Positions 26,571 through 33,991 are shown, counted from the first letter of the stretch. The stretch is 64,000 bases of DNA from an uncultured Prevotella sp. (GCF_946404925.1 NZ_CAMJFM010000011.1:1-64000), one strand, 5' to 3'. The notes: generated by a model not told the origin, from the letters alone. Numbers and translations: made by a program.

Positions 26571-26600
26571 TTGATTTTGAGCATTTTCATCGTACCTTTG
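26571..26600 (+). promoter_or_regulatory. Plus-strand promoter without a gene
   Basis: TTG (26571-26573), a 19-bp spacer and TACCTTTG (26593-26600) form a good promoter facing away from lacI. The only thing downstream before a terminator is a 60-70 bp non-coding stretch. Confidence 0.6.
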
Positions 26601-26606
26601 CACCAG

Positions 26607-26698
26607 CAAAAGTCAGAATGAGTAATGAATAGTTGATAATAAGTTAGTTAGAAAACATGTAAAAGTAAGGCTGTCGTGATGACAGCCTTTCTTTCTTT
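26607..26698 (+). ncRNA. Candidate small RNA of about 90 nt
   Basis: The transcript is predicted from the promoter at 26571-26600 and the terminator at 26667-26700. The longest frame begins at an ATG near 26619 and is four codons long, so it is not coding. It faces the end of the DUF5686 gene. The 5' end is an estimate from usual spacing after the -7 box. Confidence 0.4.
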
Positions 26699-26700
26699 TT
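26667..26700. terminator. Terminator hairpin between DUF5686 and lacI regions
   Basis: AAGGCTGTC (26667-26675), loop GTGAT and GACAGCCTT (26681-26689) are followed on the plus strand by TCTTTCTTTTT. On the minus strand the tail is weaker (ACTTTTAC), but it also lies 18 bp after the DUF5686 stop. Confidence 0.8.
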
Positions 26701-26706
26701 ATGTCC

Positions 26707-29319
26707 TTAGAACGTTGCTCTAACCATAAATCTCACACCATGTTTGTGCGCCGTTGGCAGCTCGTTGTAGTTCAGTCGGCGTATGTACTCCACGTGTACT
26801 ATCTTAAAGATATTATGTATACCCAGACTCAACTCCATGTACGGGCGCTTGGGGTTCAGCTCGTAGCAGCCTTCGGGGAAGTACATCAGCATCGTGTTGC
26901 CAGCGTTCTTAGCCAACAGCGGGTTGTTCTTCTCCGACAGCTCCCCCCACAGCACGCGGAATCCTATCCACTCTCTCCACTTCAGCTTGCGTATCAGCGG
27001 TATACGGTTCAGTATCTTTCCGTTCAGGTCCCAGTTCACCTGACCCGATAGGAATCTGTCGGTGGGGAACTCCATGTTGTTGATGGCCTCAAACGTGTAG
27101 TCCTGTACAATGTAGCTCAGGTTGGTCTCGGGCATAATCAGCAGTGGGAATGGTACTTTCTCCCACTCTATACCACCCTTCACCTTGAAGTCCATCTTTC
27201 CCCACGACTTCAGCCAGAATCGCTTGTAGATCGATGCCTCGGTGTAGTTGTAGCTGTATTGTCCGCCCAGCACGCCTTTCAGTCCTAAGGTATGACTCAC
27301 GGTGAATACCGGTGCATCCAGGTTGATGGGCAGTCGGCGCTGCTTGGTGTTGATAAACGTCTCGCCCGGGGCGAATCGCAACTCGGCGCGCAGCTCGGTG
27401 GTGCGTATCTTCTGACTCTGCACCGTGTTGGCACCCGATGTGGGCAATGCCGGATTGCTCCAGTTGGTCCAGGTGCTTTGGTCGTTGCTCTCCGATAGCG
27501 GAATGAAGTACAGGTTGCCGCAGGCCTCGTTCTCCTCAGTCTTCATCTGCACCGTGGTGCGGAATCCCCAGTCCTCCTCGCGCTCAAAGGTCAGCGTCTG
27601 GCGGTTGTAGAACATCATCTTGTCTACCTTGCTCCACTTAAAGGCAGTAAACATGTTGTCCTTATCGGTACGCATGAACTTGTCTGATGGCGACATCACG
27701 TCGTAGGTCGACGAGAAGGTGAGCGTGCGCTGCGGGAACTCGCGGGGCAAGTACTCCTTCTTGTTGAACGACCATATCACATCGCCCTTGTAGTACCACT
27801 TCTTCGAGTCGATGCCTCGGGCCACGTAGCCTTTCAGGAAGAGGTTCGAATCGAGATTAGCCGTGGTCTGGGCCGATAGTCGCAGGCGTATACCGTCTAT
27901 TATGTTCTTGGTTATCATGGTGTTGATAGGACCAATATCCACCTTGCTGGGGTGTTTCTTGGTGCCCGTCTCCACAAAGTTCTCTATCAGCGCCTTCAGG
28001 CCGAAGATGATGTACTTAAAGCCCTTGATGTTCTCGATGTTGCTGATAAACGAGCCCATCTGACTCTCGCCCTTGGTCAGCTCCACCTGGCGATACTGGT
28101 TCCAGAACTCGTCGCCGCGCATCATGGCGTTCACGTCCTTCACCTCCTTCTTCGAGCCCTTAAACAGCTGCTTGGGCAGTTCGTCGAAGGCGTAGTCGCT
28201 GATGCGGGTGTTACGTATCACAGCCAGTTTCTGCAAGAAGCTGGCCACCTTTATCTCGGTAAACATATCGTCTACGCTCAGCACCCAACTGCCATCGGGC
28301 AACTGTGTAAACTCCTGCACCACCTGCATGTTCTCCACCCAGTTCACATCGCTCTTCTTGGGTATGGTCATCTCGCAGCGCTTCACCTGCCAGCTCGAGT
28401 CGGCCAGGATATACAGGTCGCCGCGGAAACCGAAGTCCTGCTGGTTGTTGGGCAGGAAGTGCAGATGGTAGCACAGGTCCTTGTCTACATACAGCGTGTC
28501 TTCTATATAATATCGGTAGAAGGCGATGGCATCCTTACCTATGGGCGATGTAAACGGATACTGCAGCATACGTATCTGGTCGTCGTATATGTTCACATCG
28601 GTAAACACGTCCTTAATCACCGTGTTCAGTATGTCGCCCGTTTGTATCAGGTCGTTAATACCCTGCGTGTTGATACCTTTTATGATGGTCTTCTCGTCGT
28701 GGGGTTTCTTGCGGTATATCTTCTGCGACACCGTCTCGTCTACGCTGATGGGCAGTATCAGCTTGTTGTTGTAGGGACATGCCTCTATCTGGTCTATCAG
28801 CCACTGCTTCTTCTTGTACTTAGGCGAGTCGAGCACCTCGGGGCGGAAGTCGTTCAGCGCCAGGGTTATCTTCTGATACTTGTTGTACTGATAGAAGTCG
28901 CGGTTGTCCAGATCGGTTTGTTTCTTGGCGGCCACCACCTTCTTCATCATCTCTACGGCCGGGTTGTTCTTGCGGCTGTAGCGCTGTCGTTTGGTCTTGA
29001 CGGTCACCTCCTTCAGCATCTTGTTGTCGGTCTTCAGGCTTATCTTGATGTTGTCCTTGATGCTCGAGCTGATGGCCACCGTGTGACTCACGTAGCCCAC
29101 CGATGTAAACGTGAGCTGCCAGCCATTGTGGCGAGCTATCTTGAAGTTTCCGTCGATATCCGATGCCACGCCCACACCATGACCCATATACTGGGCACTG
29201 GCAAAGGGGATTGGCTCACCGGTCTTAGCATCCACTATCTGACCGGTAATCATGTGCTGTGCCCATACGCTCATGGCCATCAGCATCATACTCAATAGTA
29301 CTGTTATCCTTCTATTCAT
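26707..29319 (-). CDS. Outer-membrane DUF5686 protein with carboxypeptidase-like regulatory domain
   Basis: The 870-aa product has a signal peptide (MNRRITVLLSMMLMAMSVWA), a CarboxypepD_reg-like beta domain at about 22-105 (ITGQIVDAKTGEPIPFASAQ) and then the long DUF5686 region, ending in an aromatic C-terminus (GVRFMVRATF) as for outer-membrane barrels. It is common in Bacteroidota and of unknown function. It is the last gene of a five-gene operon with HAD, CDP-alcohol phosphatidyltransferase, ATP-grasp and NTP-transferase genes. That link may be accidental. Confidence 0.88.
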   Translation of the reverse strand: MNRRITVLLSMMLMAMSVWAQHMITGQIVDAKTGEPIPFASAQYMGHGVGVASDIDGNFKIARHNGWQLTFTSVGYVSHTVAISSSIKDNIKISLKTDNKMLKEVTVKTKRQRYSRKNNPAVEMMKKVVAAKKQTDLDNRDFYQYNKYQKITLALNDFRPEVLDSPKYKKKQWLIDQIEACPYNNKLILPISVDETVSQKIYRKKPHDEKTIIKGINTQGINDLIQTGDILNTVIKDVFTDVNIYDDQIRMLQYPFTSPIGKDAIAFYRYYIEDTLYVDKDLCYHLHFLPNNQQDFGFRGDLYILADSSWQVKRCEMTIPKKSDVNWVENMQVVQEFTQLPDGSWVLSVDDMFTEIKVASFLQKLAVIRNTRISDYAFDELPKQLFKGSKKEVKDVNAMMRGDEFWNQYRQVELTKGESQMGSFISNIENIKGFKYIIFGLKALIENFVETGTKKHPSKVDIGPINTMITKNIIDGIRLRLSAQTTANLDSNLFLKGYVARGIDSKKWYYKGDVIWSFNKKEYLPREFPQRTLTFSSTYDVMSPSDKFMRTDKDNMFTAFKWSKVDKMMFYNRQTLTFEREEDWGFRTTVQMKTEENEACGNLYFIPLSESNDQSTWTNWSNPALPTSGANTVQSQKIRTTELRAELRFAPGETFINTKQRRLPINLDAPVFTVSHTLGLKGVLGGQYSYNYTEASIYKRFWLKSWGKMDFKVKGGIEWEKVPFPLLIMPETNLSYIVQDYTFEAINNMEFPTDRFLSGQVNWDLNGKILNRIPLIRKLKWREWIGFRVLWGELSEKNNPLLAKNAGNTMLMYFPEGCYELNPKRPYMELSLGIHNIFKIVHVEYIRRLNYNELPTAHKHGVRFMVRATF

Positions 29320-29323
29320 TCAC

Positions 29324-29351
29324 TCTAAATTCTCAATTCTAAACTCTTAAT
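29324..29351. repeat. 7-bp array at the HAD/DUF5686 junction
   Basis: TCTAAAT, TCTCAAT, TCTAAAC and TCTTAAT fill the junction; the HAD stop (29339-29341) lies inside. Confidence 0.75.
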
Positions 29352-30007
29352 TGGTTGAGCGCCGTAATCACGCGCTCAGCCGCTGTTTCGTCTACAGGGT
29401 CGTTAGTCCAGCCTTCGCCTTTAAACCATACGGTGTGGCATCCAGCCTTGCTGGCAGGAATAATGTCCTTATCCATGCTGTCGCCCACCACCACAACCTC
29501 ATCGGGTTGCATCTTCAGAGCCTCCACGCCAAGTGTAAATATCTTGGGGTCGGGTTTGCGCACACCCACCACAGCACTCTCTATGATGGTGTCAAAAATG
29601 CCATCCAGCTTGAATTCCTTCAGCACGGTGGCTATGTTGCCGTAAAAGTTGCTCACCAGCACCATGGGGTATCGTCCCTTCAGCTGCAGCAGCACCTCAC
29701 GACTACGGGCGGTCTCCTCGCAAGTCAGCTGGTACAAGTCGTCTACCACAGCCTGCTGATATTCGGGCTTGCCCAAGAATTCCAGCTCTATGCGTATCTT
29801 CTCCTCCAGCGTACGCTTAAAGGTAAAGTCGGGCTTGATAATCGGGTTCTTGCCCAGTGTACGCTCGGCGTGCACGTAGGCATCGCGAAATTCGGCCTCG
29901 CTCACGGGCACCTGCTGGCGCTCGTAGGCATGCCATATCACCTTGCCCCAGTGCTGTCCACCGGTATCCAGCGTGCCGCCGTAGTCAAATATATATCCTT
30001 TAATCAT
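29339..30007 (-). CDS. HAD-family phosphatase
   Basis: The 222-aa protein shows HAD motif I (DYGGTLDTGG near the N-terminus), the Lys of RKPDPKIF and motif IV VVGDSMDKDI. This is a hydrolase of small phosphorylated compounds. Its place directly after a CDP-alcohol phosphatidyltransferase suggests dephosphorylation of a head-group precursor or of a phosphatidyl product, analogous to phosphatidylglycerophosphate phosphatases; this is an inference. Its last residues (QLRV) are written by a 7-bp repeat. Confidence 0.85.
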   Translation of the reverse strand: MIKGYIFDYGGTLDTGGQHWGKVIWHAYERQQVPVSEAEFRDAYVHAERTLGKNPIIKPDFTFKRTLEEKIRIELEFLGKPEYQQAVVDDLYQLTCEETARSREVLLQLKGRYPMVLVSNFYGNIATVLKEFKLDGIFDTIIESAVVGVRKPDPKIFTLGVEALKMQPDEVVVVGDSMDKDIIPASKAGCHTVWFKGEGWTNDPVDETAAERVITALNQLRV

Positions 30008-30009
30008 TG

Positions 30010-30055
30010 TCTCACCTTCTCACTTTCTCACCTTCTCACCTTCTCACTTTCTCAT
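30010..30055. repeat. 8-bp array at the CDP-alcohol transferase/HAD junction
   Basis: TCTCACCT, TCTCACTT, TCTCACCT, TCTCACCT, TCTCACTT and TCTCAT. The upstream stop (30044-30046) lies inside and the HAD start lies 2 bp beyond the array. Confidence 0.95.
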
Positions 30056-30952
30056 CAGTTCCGCGCACAATCGCTCATGCTTACTGTGCATATACATATA
30101 CATGGCCTGGAACACGGTTATCTCTACCAGCGGATATACCCATGGGCAGTCTAGCAAGCAGGTCACGTAGATGGTGATGGCGCGAGTGTTAAACGTCAGC
30201 AGATTGGTGTACTTCATCAGCGGACGACTACCCTCCAGCAGTTTCTGGCGCACCTCTTCGTTTGGATTCTGCTTCCAGCGTGCAAAGAAGCTCTGGAACT
30301 GCGGTGTGCGCTGCTCCTGACTCTTGCAGTAGTTGGCGTAGTTATAGTAGAACGTGCGGCCCAGCAGGTCGCTTTTGGGCAGAGCCTCGTAGGTGGCACG
30401 CTGCTGCTTGTAGTTGTCCAGCTCGCTACCCTCCTTGCCCAACAGGAAGAACAGGTGTATCTGGCGATAGTAATCGGCCAGCGAGCTCTGCTTGGAGTGC
30501 AGCAACACACCAGCTATAAAGCACAGCACAAAGCCCCATATGCCCCACTGATACTCAGTGCCGGGTATGTTCTGATTCCACAGGCGCCAGATGATGGCGA
30601 TGTAGATACTTGTAAACCACAGGTCGCCCGAGAATCCATCGAGCATACGGCCTATCAGGGTTTTCTTGCCTGTTATGCGGGCCATCTGGCCGTCGGTCGA
30701 GTCACAGAAGTTAGCAAACATCAGCAGCACCACGCCACAGATGTTATGCATCAGGTCGGTGTAGTGGAACATCCATCCTGCTCCCACACCTAAGAATATC
30801 GATACGATAGTGATTACGTTGGGGTGGATATCCAGTTTATTCCACAACAGTGCAAACACCAGTCCTATGGGGCGGGTAAAGTGCACGTCCAACCACTCTT
30901 CAGTATCTTCCGACTTAAACGATAATTTCAATAATTCCTTAAATGTTGCCAT
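30044..30952 (-). CDS. CDP-alcohol phosphatidyltransferase family membrane protein
   Basis: The 302-aa protein carries the family signature as DSTDGQMAR followed by LIGRMLDGFSGD (about residues 84-108), with two Asp pairs for Mg and CDP-lipid binding, and about six membrane helices. The family joins CDP-diacylglycerol (or another CDP-alcohol) to a polar alcohol. The head group cannot be read from sequence. Neighbouring NTP-transferase and ATP-grasp genes suggest a phosphorylated cyclitol or sugar alcohol. All junctions of this operon carry short-period arrays. Confidence 0.88.
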   Translation of the reverse strand: MATFKELLKLSFKSEDTEEWLDVHFTRPIGLVFALLWNKLDIHPNVITIVSIFLGVGAGWMFHYTDLMHNICGVVLLMFANFCDSTDGQMARITGKKTLIGRMLDGFSGDLWFTSIYIAIIWRLWNQNIPGTEYQWGIWGFVLCFIAGVLLHSKQSSLADYYRQIHLFFLLGKEGSELDNYKQQRATYEALPKSDLLGRTFYYNYANYCKSQEQRTPQFQSFFARWKQNPNEEVRQKLLEGSRPLMKYTNLLTFNTRAITIYVTCLLDCPWVYPLVEITVFQAMYMYMHSKHERLCAELMRK

Positions 30953-30955
30953 TAT

Positions 30956-31012
30956 AATGTTTAATCTTTAATCTTCTAATTTTTAATCTTTAATTTTTAA
31001 TCTTTAATTTTT
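30956..31012. repeat. 7-bp array at the ATP-grasp/CDP-alcohol transferase junction
   Basis: Eight units of the AATCTTT/AATTTTT type (one is 8 bp). The ATP-grasp stop (31004-31006) lies inside and the array codes its last residues IKN. Confidence 0.95.
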
Positions 31013-31777
31013 AATCAGCTTCGCGATAGCGAAAGCTGCCTCCTCGCGACAGCGAGAGAATGAGGGCCAGTCATTAAAATCTATGATGCTATACGCGCCC
31101 TTCTCGTCTACGATGCAGTCGCCGCCATACACGCTGATGCCCACTGCCTTGGCCAGCTGTTCTGCACACGCCTGCAGCGTCTCTATCATAAACGGATAGT
31201 GTCGGGCTGCCCCGTTGCGCTGTTCGTCGCCAAACTTGGTGTCGCCATCGTCTGTGGGGTAGTAATAGCGGAAGAATCCCGTGCCTGCCACACCATAGAA
31301 CTTCACCAGATCGCCGGGCACGTGCGCACTCACGGTATATTCGGTGATGCCGCGCGCCTTAAACTCCTCAATCTTCTGCTCCAGCTCGGCCTTGGTAGCG
31401 GCAAACTGCACGTCGCCCTTGCTCTGTGCGGCAGCATCGCCTCGCTTCAGCCAGTAGCCGTGCACACCCTCGCGTGGTGGCATAGGCATACCAGTGCGGC
31501 GCATTATCTCCTCCAACTTGCATCGGGCGCAGTTCTTGATGCCATCCGATGAGTTGATGGTGTTCAGCGTCTGCAGTTTAGCTAATGTCTCGGGCAGACG
31601 GCCCATCGTCATAATGCGGTCGTACTGCTCAGGTGCGTATTCAGCCTCCTCGCTCACCAAGTCTACTTGATGTCCAGCCGCCATGAGTTTAGCGCCTACC
31701 GTTTCCAGTATCGCCTTGTCCTTCTCCACCGAGTTCGGCGAGAATCTCTCCGCCCGCTGTATCATCAGTATCCTCAT
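31004..31777 (-). CDS. ATP-grasp-type protein, possible inositol-phosphate kinase-like
   Basis: The 257-aa protein has the ATP-grasp layout: an N-terminal Rossmann-like part, a middle domain (EYTVSAHVPGDLVKFYGVAG) and a C-terminal metal-binding stretch (GGDCIVDEKGAYSIIDFNDW) like that of RimK and inositol-tetrakisphosphate kinase relatives. It should phosphorylate or ligate a carboxylate or hydroxyl substrate with ATP. The kinase reading is an inference strengthened only by the neighbouring phosphatidyltransferase. It sits between the NTP-transferase and the phosphatidyltransferase. Confidence 0.65.
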   Translation of the reverse strand: MRILMIQRAERFSPNSVEKDKAILETVGAKLMAAGHQVDLVSEEAEYAPEQYDRIMTMGRLPETLAKLQTLNTINSSDGIKNCARCKLEEIMRRTGMPMPPREGVHGYWLKRGDAAAQSKGDVQFAATKAELEQKIEEFKARGITEYTVSAHVPGDLVKFYGVAGTGFFRYYYPTDDGDTKFGDEQRNGAARHYPFMIETLQACAEQLAKAVGISVYGGDCIVDEKGAYSIIDFNDWPSFSRCREEAAFAIAKLIKN

Positions 31778-31785
31778 TTCTCTAG

Positions 31786-31813
31786 CTTCTCACTTCTCAC
31801 CTCTCACCTCTGA
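31786..31813. repeat. 7-bp array at the NTP-transferase/ATP-grasp junction
   Basis: CTTCTCA, CTTCTCA, CCTCTCA and CCTCTGA. The NTP-transferase stop (31797-31799) lies inside. The flank TCTCTAGCTTCTCAC is shared with the in-gene array of GH2 at 17001-17015 (opposite strand). Confidence 0.9.
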
Positions 31814-32513
31814 GAAAGCATTCGGCTTTCTCAATATCGCTCGCGTGGTCTATATCCAGCACCTTCGAGAAGCCGTAAGCCTTCAGCTTCAGCCCGTCGC
31901 TCACCAGTGCACGCTGAAAGTTGCGCATTCGGCTGTCGCCGCGCTCTATGCATCGGCGCAGGGTGTCTATCGATTTCGGTGTCAGTCCGTATATGCCACC
32001 GCTGATGAATTTCGGATTCTCGCAGGTGTCGTAGAATCCTGTGATGTCCATACCCTCGGTAGTGCCCACATATAGCGGCTTCTCGTCGTCTATATAGTCC
32101 GTCACGCCCATCAGTCCGTCGGCCACGTTGTCGGCAACGTACAGTTCAAAGGTCTTGGCGTATGTACCAAACTCCTTCTCGCGGAAAATGGTGTCTACCG
32201 TAGTCAGGATGAATGGCTCATCGCCCAACCATCGGCTCAGTTCCCACATGCTGTGCATCGAGCTTGGGGTGCTCTTCACCACATACTTCAGGGGCACGCG
32301 TCCTGCCTCTGCTATCTCTTTCAGGTGTTCGGCCACGGCCGTCATCTGTTCATTACATATCACGCATATCTCGCTGGCATTGTTATCCATAAACACGCGT
32401 ATCAGTCGGTCTATCAGCATCTCGCCGCCAACTTTTACCAGCGGTTTCGGCGCTGCCACGCCCTCCTGCACCAATCGCGATCCCTCGCCAGCAGCTATAA
32501 TTGCATACTTCAT
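31797..32513 (-). CDS. Sugar- or alcohol-phosphate nucleotidyltransferase (NTP transferase)
   Basis: The 238-aa protein opens with the nucleotidyltransferase signature AAGEGSRL followed by PKPLVKVGG, and has TTVDTIFRE as the likely metal-binding Asp region. It would couple an NTP (often CTP) to a phosphorylated alcohol. With a CDP-alcohol phosphatidyltransferase in the same operon, a CDP-activated polar alcohol is a reasonable guess. It is the first gene of the operon and has a clear promoter. Confidence 0.82.
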   Translation of the reverse strand: MKYAIIAAGEGSRLVQEGVAAPKPLVKVGGEMLIDRLIRVFMDNNASEICVICNEQMTAVAEHLKEIAEAGRVPLKYVVKSTPSSMHSMWELSRWLGDEPFILTTVDTIFREKEFGTYAKTFELYVADNVADGLMGVTDYIDDEKPLYVGTTEGMDITGFYDTCENPKFISGGIYGLTPKSIDTLRRCIERGDSRMRNFQRALVSDGLKLKAYGFSKVLDIDHASDIEKAECFLRGER

Positions 32514-32563
32514 TTTTCCAAACTAAATCTAATTTATTCGCATCGTTATTAAAATAACGGGTG

Positions 32564-32594
32564 CAAAGTTACGCAATTTTACCGAATTGCGAAA
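32564..32594 (-). promoter_or_regulatory. Promoter of the NTP-transferase operon with spacer palindrome
   Basis: On the minus strand TTTC (32594-32591), a 19-bp spacer and TAACTTTG (32571-32564). CGCAATT and AATTGCG (32572-32591) form a 7-bp inverted repeat across the spacer, a possible operator. Confidence 0.65.
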
Positions 32595-32649
32595 ACTTTG
32601 CACGCTTATTTAGGTTTTATTAGTATTACGCGTTGATATACATCACCTT

Positions 32650-32817
32650 GAGACTTTTGCACTTTGACAGTTTGACATTTAGGCTTTGGATATTAATAGG
32701 GAAATCTGCGAATGAGACACAATACTTGTATCATATATTATAATATATAATATAAGTATATTTCGTTGTTGAACAATTCCAGAATAGCAGATGTCAAACT
32801 GCAAAAGTGCAAATCTC
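32650..32817. repeat. 168-bp block bounded by inverted repeats
   Basis: GAGACTTTTGCACTTTGACA continuing GTTTGACAT (32650-32678) matches the reverse complement of 32791-32817 over about 25 positions. The inside carries an AT-only dyad near 32730-32760. It may be a MITE-like element or a folded RNA; no transposase is near. Confidence 0.55.
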
Positions 32818-32931
32818 TGCCAATACAGAAATACCCAAAGTTCTTTTTGAAAATAATTACCAATTTACCTAATAATTCCAATATTTTAAAAACCTTTGCA
32901 TTGGAGTTAAGGCTATGCATACTTTTGGTTA

Positions 32932-32979
32932 GGCCATGAAAATTTTTCTAGTAGGCCTACCAGGAAAATTTTCCATACC
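32932..32979. repeat. 48-bp imperfect palindrome
   Basis: The two halves around GTAGG|CCTAC match at 18 of 24 positions and contain AAAATTTTCC arms. It is not followed by a T-run on either strand, so a simple terminator is unlikely. Confidence 0.6.
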
Positions 32980-33073
32980 AAGCCCGCAAAACAAAGACAG
33001 AGAAAGAAACTTCAATAAAAAAGAATATATTTTACAAACTCAAGCTCGTTTATGTATATTTTGGAACTCATGC

Positions 33074-33099
33074 AAAAAAAGGGGCAAGAAGCCCCCCCC
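33074..33099 (-). terminator. Terminator of the GIN-domain gene
   Basis: On the minus strand GGGGGC TTCTT GCCCC is followed by seven T, starting 21 bp after the gene's stop. Confidence 0.8.
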
Positions 33100-33119
33100 A
33101 ATACGTATCTTATTTTTAT

Positions 33120-33893
33120 TTATTGCCCTACTCTCAAGTCGCCGGAGTTGATGTCGCCCGAGCCGCGTTTGTGCATGTCGAAGCGCTGAACCTGGCCCTT
33201 GAGGGTGATGTCGCCAGAGCCTTGAAGTTCGGCATTGACGGAGCCGCAACCACTGAGAAACTCGACGTCGATGTCGCCAGAGCCACGGAGCTGCAACTGG
33301 GTGCGGAGGGCGTTCATCTGGCGGATGTTAAGATCGCCGGAGCCGATGAGGGTGGCTGTGGTCTCGCGGGTATCGAGATGCTTGATATTCAGGTCGCCCG
33401 AGCCTACGAGCTCGGCATCGCAGCGGTCGCAAACCACATCGGTGAACTGCACATCGCCCGAGCCCTTGAGGCGGAGTTCAAGATTGTCGGTATCAACACG
33501 GCCCTGACTGATGAAATCGCCTGAACCGCTGACCTGCACGCCAATCAAATCGGGCGAGGTGACATAGACGGCCAACTCCTTGTCGCCACCAAAATGGACA
33601 TTGAAGATGCCTATCTTGCCCTTGTTGCGGATAGTGAGGGTGCCGCCCTCTACATCGGTAAGGATATTGGGAACAAGGTCCTTAGGACCTTTTATGCGAA
33701 CGGAGAACGAGTCGGCCTGGGTGTAATAGACGGTAGGCGAACCGATAACCTCGATCCTATCGAAACCTTCGAGATCGGTGGTACGCACTTCCATCTCGTC
33801 GGAATTGGAATACGTAATCTTTAAACCACTGGTGCTGCACGAACAGAGTGCCAAAGCAGCTACGGCAAAAAACGGAAGAAAATATCGCTTCAT
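33120..33893 (-). CDS. DUF2807 (GIN domain) lipoprotein with GSGD repeats
   Basis: The 257-aa protein starts with a signal ending ALALCSC, so lipidation is likely. The rest is a parallel beta-helix-like repeat in which SGSGDF, KGSGDV, VGSGDL, IGSGDL, RGSGDI, QGSGDI and RGSGDI recur every 18-22 residues, as in head-GIN-domain (DUF2807) proteins. Such proteins are putative surface adhesins with auto-transporter-like fold; function here is unknown. The start codon is flanked upstream by five ATTAAAN units. Confidence 0.85.
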   Translation of the reverse strand: MKRYFLPFFAVAALALCSCSTSGLKITYSNSDEMEVRTTDLEGFDRIEVIGSPTVYYTQADSFSVRIKGPKDLVPNILTDVEGGTLTIRNKGKIGIFNVHFGGDKELAVYVTSPDLIGVQVSGSGDFISQGRVDTDNLELRLKGSGDVQFTDVVCDRCDAELVGSGDLNIKHLDTRETTATLIGSGDLNIRQMNALRTQLQLRGSGDIDVEFLSGCGSVNAELQGSGDITLKGQVQRFDMHKRGSGDINSGDLRVGQ

Positions 33894-33928
33894 ATTAAAG
33901 ATTAAACATTAAAAATTATACATTAAAT
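33894..33928. repeat. 7-bp array before the GIN gene
   Basis: ATTAAAG, ATTAAAC, ATTAAAA, ATTATAC and ATTAAAT begin directly at the base next to the start codon. It is the same unit family as at 3209 and 30956. Confidence 0.9.
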
Positions 33929-33930
33929 TA

Positions 33931-33971
33931 AACTTTTCTATCCGTTTGACGGAACAAACGATAGAAAAGTT
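33931..33971 (-). terminator. Hairpin between the PAS kinase and GIN genes
   Basis: AACTTTTCTATCCGTTTG (33931-33948), loop ACGGAA, and CAAACGATAGAAAAGTT (33955-33971) pair with one bulged C. On the minus strand TTTAATTTAAT follows, so it probably ends the PAS kinase transcript. Confidence 0.6.
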
Positions 33972-33991
33972 GCAAAGCATCATAAAAAAAT

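Larger units (their letters stand above)
32595..33119. other. Gene-free interval with two inverted-repeat structures
   Basis: No credible gene lies between the NTP-transferase promoter and the GIN gene. The short frames at 32738-32920 and 32936-33151 have no domain or initiation context. The interval holds a 168-bp inverted-repeat-bounded block (32650-32817), a 48-bp palindrome (32932-32979) and the GIN terminator (33074-33099). It is markedly AT-rich compared with its surroundings. Confidence 0.7.

Noticed and set aside
27952-29298. Long plus-strand frame of 448 codons opposite DUF5686
   Set aside because: It is the shadow of a strongly supported gene with signal peptide and domains. The opposite-frame product is rich in His, Val and Leu without domain pattern.
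29320-31815. CRISPR array
   Set aside because: The short arrays have 7-8-bp units without spacers and differ between junctions; no cas genes are present.
33235-33507. Repeated frames across the GIN-domain gene
   Set aside because: The GSGD repeats of the real protein keep other frames open; the minus-strand gene with lipoprotein signal is the true one.
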